Assembly (NCBI RefSeq): GCF_020497125.1
Contig: NC_059079.1
Span: 12,357,553 to 12,421,552, forward strand
Source of the DNA: Mauremys mutica
Taxonomy: Eukaryota; Chordata; Testudines; Geoemydidae
Length of the DNA stretch: 64,000 nt
Direction of reading: 5' to 3'
Part shown: positions 61,398 to 64,000 of the stretch, piece after piece
Layout of the letters: each line of letters starts with the position of its first letter
Numbering within the stretch: position 1 is the first letter of the stretch
The notes under the pieces: generated by a model
Seen by the model: only the letters and a program-made list of their open reading frames with translations
The model's database searches: none
What the model was told of the DNA's origin: nothing
Made by a program: the position numbers and the translations under genes

Positions 61398-61882
61398 TAG
61401 TGGTTCTCAACCTTCCCAGACGACTGAACCCCTTTCAGGAGTCTGATTCGTCTTGCGTATCCCCAGTTTCACCTCAACTACTTGCTTGCAGCACACTAGT
61501 ATCGAAAAATTGCTGAGACTCTCATTTTTACCATACAATTATAAAATACATCCACTGGAATACAAGTATTGTACTTGCATTTCACTGCAATACGGAGCCT
61601 GTTTTTCACTTGTGAGCCTTGTCTGAAGCCCAAACCCTGCTGTCCGGGGCTGGAGCCCAAAGTCCTGCACATAACTTAGCTTTGTGGGAAGCCCCAAGCA
61701 ATTGCTCTGCTTACCACCTCCTAATGCCAGGCCTTCATATGCAACCCCCTAAACCCATCCCATGACTACCCCCAGGGCAGCAAGCCCCAGGTTGAGAAAC
61801 ACTAATCTAGATAAGCTGAGTACCCCTTGGATGACCTCTAAGTACCCCCAGGGGTACACGTACTCCTGGTTGACAACCACTG
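61398..61882. mobile_element. hAT-type non-autonomous transposon, 485 bp
   Basis: The left end tagtggttctcaacc and the right end (reverse-complement cagtggttgtcaacc) are inverted repeats. The flanking 8-mers are gtctacat (61390-61397) and gtctatat (61883-61890), 7 of 8 identical. An extra copy of the terminal motif in inverted form lies inside (aggttgagaaacacta near 61792-61807), suggesting a compound or rearranged element. No transposase ORF. Confidence 0.75.
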
Positions 61883-62514
61883 GTCTATATGATGGTGTTG
61901 CCGGGTGCAGCTCACTTATTGATGAAATACTAAAAGAAGGTCTCCATACAAGACCTATTTCCCAAGAGTTCCCCCTTTCTATATTGCATGGCACTCTCTC
62001 TCTCCTCTAAAGAAGAGGAATTGACTTCCTGCCATCTGCTCTCAATCCAGGGCCTGCTGCAAGCAGAGCCGCGAGGATCCTGATGGAGCATGCAACCGAG
62101 CCACTTTCACTGAACAATAAATGACACTTAATACTTCATCCTATCTTTTTCTACACGATCCTGTTCCTGAAGCCCTATGGGTCTTTCTGCAGCAAGTTGG
62201 ACCGAAGTTCTGTGACAAGAATGTTTGGTTTACATTCAGTCTAATGATGCATCCAGTTCAGTTACTTCAGAAGTGGATGGTTTCTACTGAATGAAAAAAT
62301 GAATAATTCTCACTATTGGCATTTATTTATTTCATTATTAAATTCAAGTTGACTCTTCCTCTACATGTTGTGTGTGCTGAAGAGTTTGTGGTTGAAAACA
62401 TGCAAGACCAGTATTCTTCCCACACCTGGGCAGTAAACAAATCCCAATGCTTCTATAGTCACACATCAAATCCACCCCTTCTTCCCTTCTATCCCAAGGG
62501 CTAATTCACATGTC

Positions 62515-63130
62515 CACACCCTACTTACCACCCCCATTCTGGTCCAGGGGATTTTCTCTTTGCAATCCTCCCGCCTAGCCAAAGCCCTCACCTGGCTGTC
62601 ATTTTCACTGTCACTCCTCTTTGAATCCCTTACTGGCTCCCCATGGTCCCGTGCACCTGTGTTACAGCTCTTAACCCTTGCTTTTCAGGGCTCACATCCC
62701 TCCGCGCCGACCTGTATCTCCAGCCCCCATCGATGTTAACGTCAAGGCCCCTTTCTTTCCTTCTCCCATGTCCTACGTTCATACCTTCCACAGTGCCCAC
62801 CTATGTATGGAACACCCTCCGTAAGCCAATTCGCCAAGCCACCACCCTGCTCCCCCCCCCTTCCAAATACCTCCTACAAACCCACTTCTGCCATACCCCC
62901 AAGAGCTCAAATGAAGAACTAAACTTAATGGAATCGTCAATGTGTGCACATACCTCACTGAGTCTCACGGGTCACCCTTCTCCTTCCTCTTTCCTTCCCA
63001 CCCCTCCCTCCAACCTGCAAGAACCTCATTAGCTGTGTCATGTATGGCTTTCATGCTCTTTGTGGCAGAAACTGGGTCTTCATTTGCTTCTACAAAGCAC
63101 CTCGCTCGCTTCAGCGAGCTGAAAAATAAT
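62515..63130 (+). repeat. Probable old L2-like LINE 3' region
   Basis: Pyrimidine-rich sequence with a weakly open frame (near 62643-63032) ends in tgtggcagaaactgggtctt then ctacaaagcacc, resembling an L2-type tail. The frame could be a remnant of an RT C-terminal region, but I cannot confirm it. Confidence 0.35.
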
Positions 63131-63272
63131 CCCAGGGTACACAGGGCACTGGTTTTCCGTTGAAAATGTTTTTCTCTTAACCTCCAATGCTAGTGAAAGG
63201 CAGCAGTGAAGACCAAAGCCCCTAATCTAGCCACAGATTAGTCACATCTCAGGCAGCAGTACAAGCTCCCTC

Positions 63273-63287
63273 CCCCCCCCCCCCCGC
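63273..63287. repeat. C homopolymer tract
   Basis: About 15 C in a row; length may be unreliable. Comparable G tracts occur at about 36957-36967, 38817-38828 and 52477-52490. Confidence 0.7.
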
Positions 63288-64000
63288 AAAAGCCTGATCT
63301 ATTCTGAAAGGACTATCCTCCAGGGAGGAAAGGACTTCCATCTCTATGCTCCTTTAACCCTTGACCTTCCAGCTGAGGTTGCTAGCTAGTACCGGATGGT
63401 GTAATAATATTAATGAGAGAGACACACAAGTTTGTTAGGAATTGGACTAAAACCAAACTCAACATCATTAGGCAGTGGCTACTTAGAGTACACGAGCGTC
63501 AGAGGCCCAGTAAACCCTCAAGCCAGCCAGCCCTGCTTATGACTGGCTTTCTTTCCCTGTAACAGGGTGTCAAACAAGTACGAACAGTTCTATCAGACAT
63601 AGCACTTCAGACTCTAGCAGATGGGTTGGGAGGGAGACAAGACTGCTGCCAGGAAGCAAAGAGAAGACAAAAAAAAAAAATTGATGGCTGAGCATTTGCA
63701 CATTAGGCTCAAGATATTCTCTTCCCTGGCCTGCCTTTCAGCGTGGCCCCAGCGTGAGAGTGCCCTATTTAACAAGGCAGCCCTCAGACAATGCTGTTGC
63801 AAGTAAATACAGCACTTCCATTCTCTCCCCCCTTGTCAGGATAATCACACTGCCATCATATCATTTCTTCCCCATGTCACAAGTGCCACGAAGCAAAGCT
63901 GCTTAACGGGTCACACAGTTGAAAACTGAAGTTAACCTCAAGACACTTGGGTATATATTTCCCACTTGATTCACAGGCATAATTCCTGGCTTTGGGTCTC

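Larger units (their letters stand above)
7178..64000 (-). other. SSBP3: SSBP3 gene, 3' portion (14 coding exons)
   Basis: Gene-level entry. Fourteen minus-strand exons join to 891 nt, encoding 296 residues and a TGA stop. From memory, human SSBP3 long isoform has 388 residues, and 92 residues precede the first one seen here, so the C-terminal length matches exactly. SSBP3 is a nuclear co-regulator that binds LDB1 and supports LIM-homeodomain transcription complexes (LHX1 in head development, for example); chicken and mammalian forms were first described as binding a pyrimidine-rich single strand of a collagen promoter. The piece here is the low-complexity Pro/Gly/Met/Asn-rich region, which carries transactivation activity in this family. 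The paralogue is set by the 81-nt exon, by LHSFQNDN near the C-terminus (SSBP2 has NPFQSES) and by GSGDIDGLPK (SSBP2 has GSGDMDSISK). The first exons and the promoter are outside the window. Confidence 0.95.
46006..64000. other. SSBP3 intron, partial (at least 18 kb)
   Basis: From the acceptor of the 90-nt exon to the end of the window I found no upstream SSBP3 exon (none encoding YCAAPERR, WWCVFWDLY or the ALYVYEYLLH region). It contains CR1 relics, two MIR-type SINEs, four hAT-type elements, one Harbinger MITE, simple repeats and an L2-like relic, listed separately. The stretches 46630-49047 and 57380-59600 show nothing named. Confidence 0.75.

Noticed and set aside
1..64000. CRISPR array, operon or other prokaryotic system
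   Set aside because: The sequence is vertebrate: spliced gene, CR1 LINEs, SINEs. No regularly spaced direct repeats were seen.

Overview
This is vertebrate genomic DNA, almost certainly from a cryptodiran turtle. It carries a multi-exon gene with GT-AG introns and a repeat load typical of turtles: CR1 LINEs, a tRNA-derived SINE with a CR1-like tail, DIRS-type retroelement sequence, hAT and PIF/Harbinger non-autonomous transposons, and old MIR/CORE-SINE and L2-like relics. Repeat families were assigned from memory of their consensus sequences, not from a search.

The one gene I can identify is SSBP3 (single-stranded DNA-binding protein 3, also called SSDP1), on the minus strand. Fourteen coding exons lie between 46005 and 8956. 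Joined, they give 891 nt: 296 codons plus a TGA stop. This equals residues 93-388 of the 388-residue human long isoform. All 13 introns between them are GT-AG and every junction keeps the reading frame. The four exons for the N-terminal LUFS domain (residues 1-92) were not found and should lie beyond 64000. The 3' UTR runs down from 8955 to a probable AATAAA signal at 7200-7195.

Layout. 1-809: LTR-like unit with TGTCA/TGACA ends. 810 to about 3668: degraded DIRS-like retroelement on the minus strand, cut by the LTR. 3669-7177: intergenic DNA with repeat relics and no gene. 7178-8985: SSBP3 3' UTR and last coding segment. 8986-28564: twelve more exons with mostly short to medium introns. 28565-45915: a 17.4 kb intron with Harbinger-type elements and a SINE. 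45916-46005: the most 5' exon seen. 46006-64000: at least 18 kb of the next intron, holding several DNA transposons with recognisable target-site duplications.

SSBP3 protein binds LDB1 through its N-terminal LUFS domain and stabilises LIM-homeodomain transcription complexes. The part encoded here is the Pro/Gly/Met-rich C-terminal region. I found no CRISPR array, operon, RNA gene (apart from the SINE) or evident new biological system. The most interesting material is nested transposons and strongly foldable elements inside SSBP3 introns.
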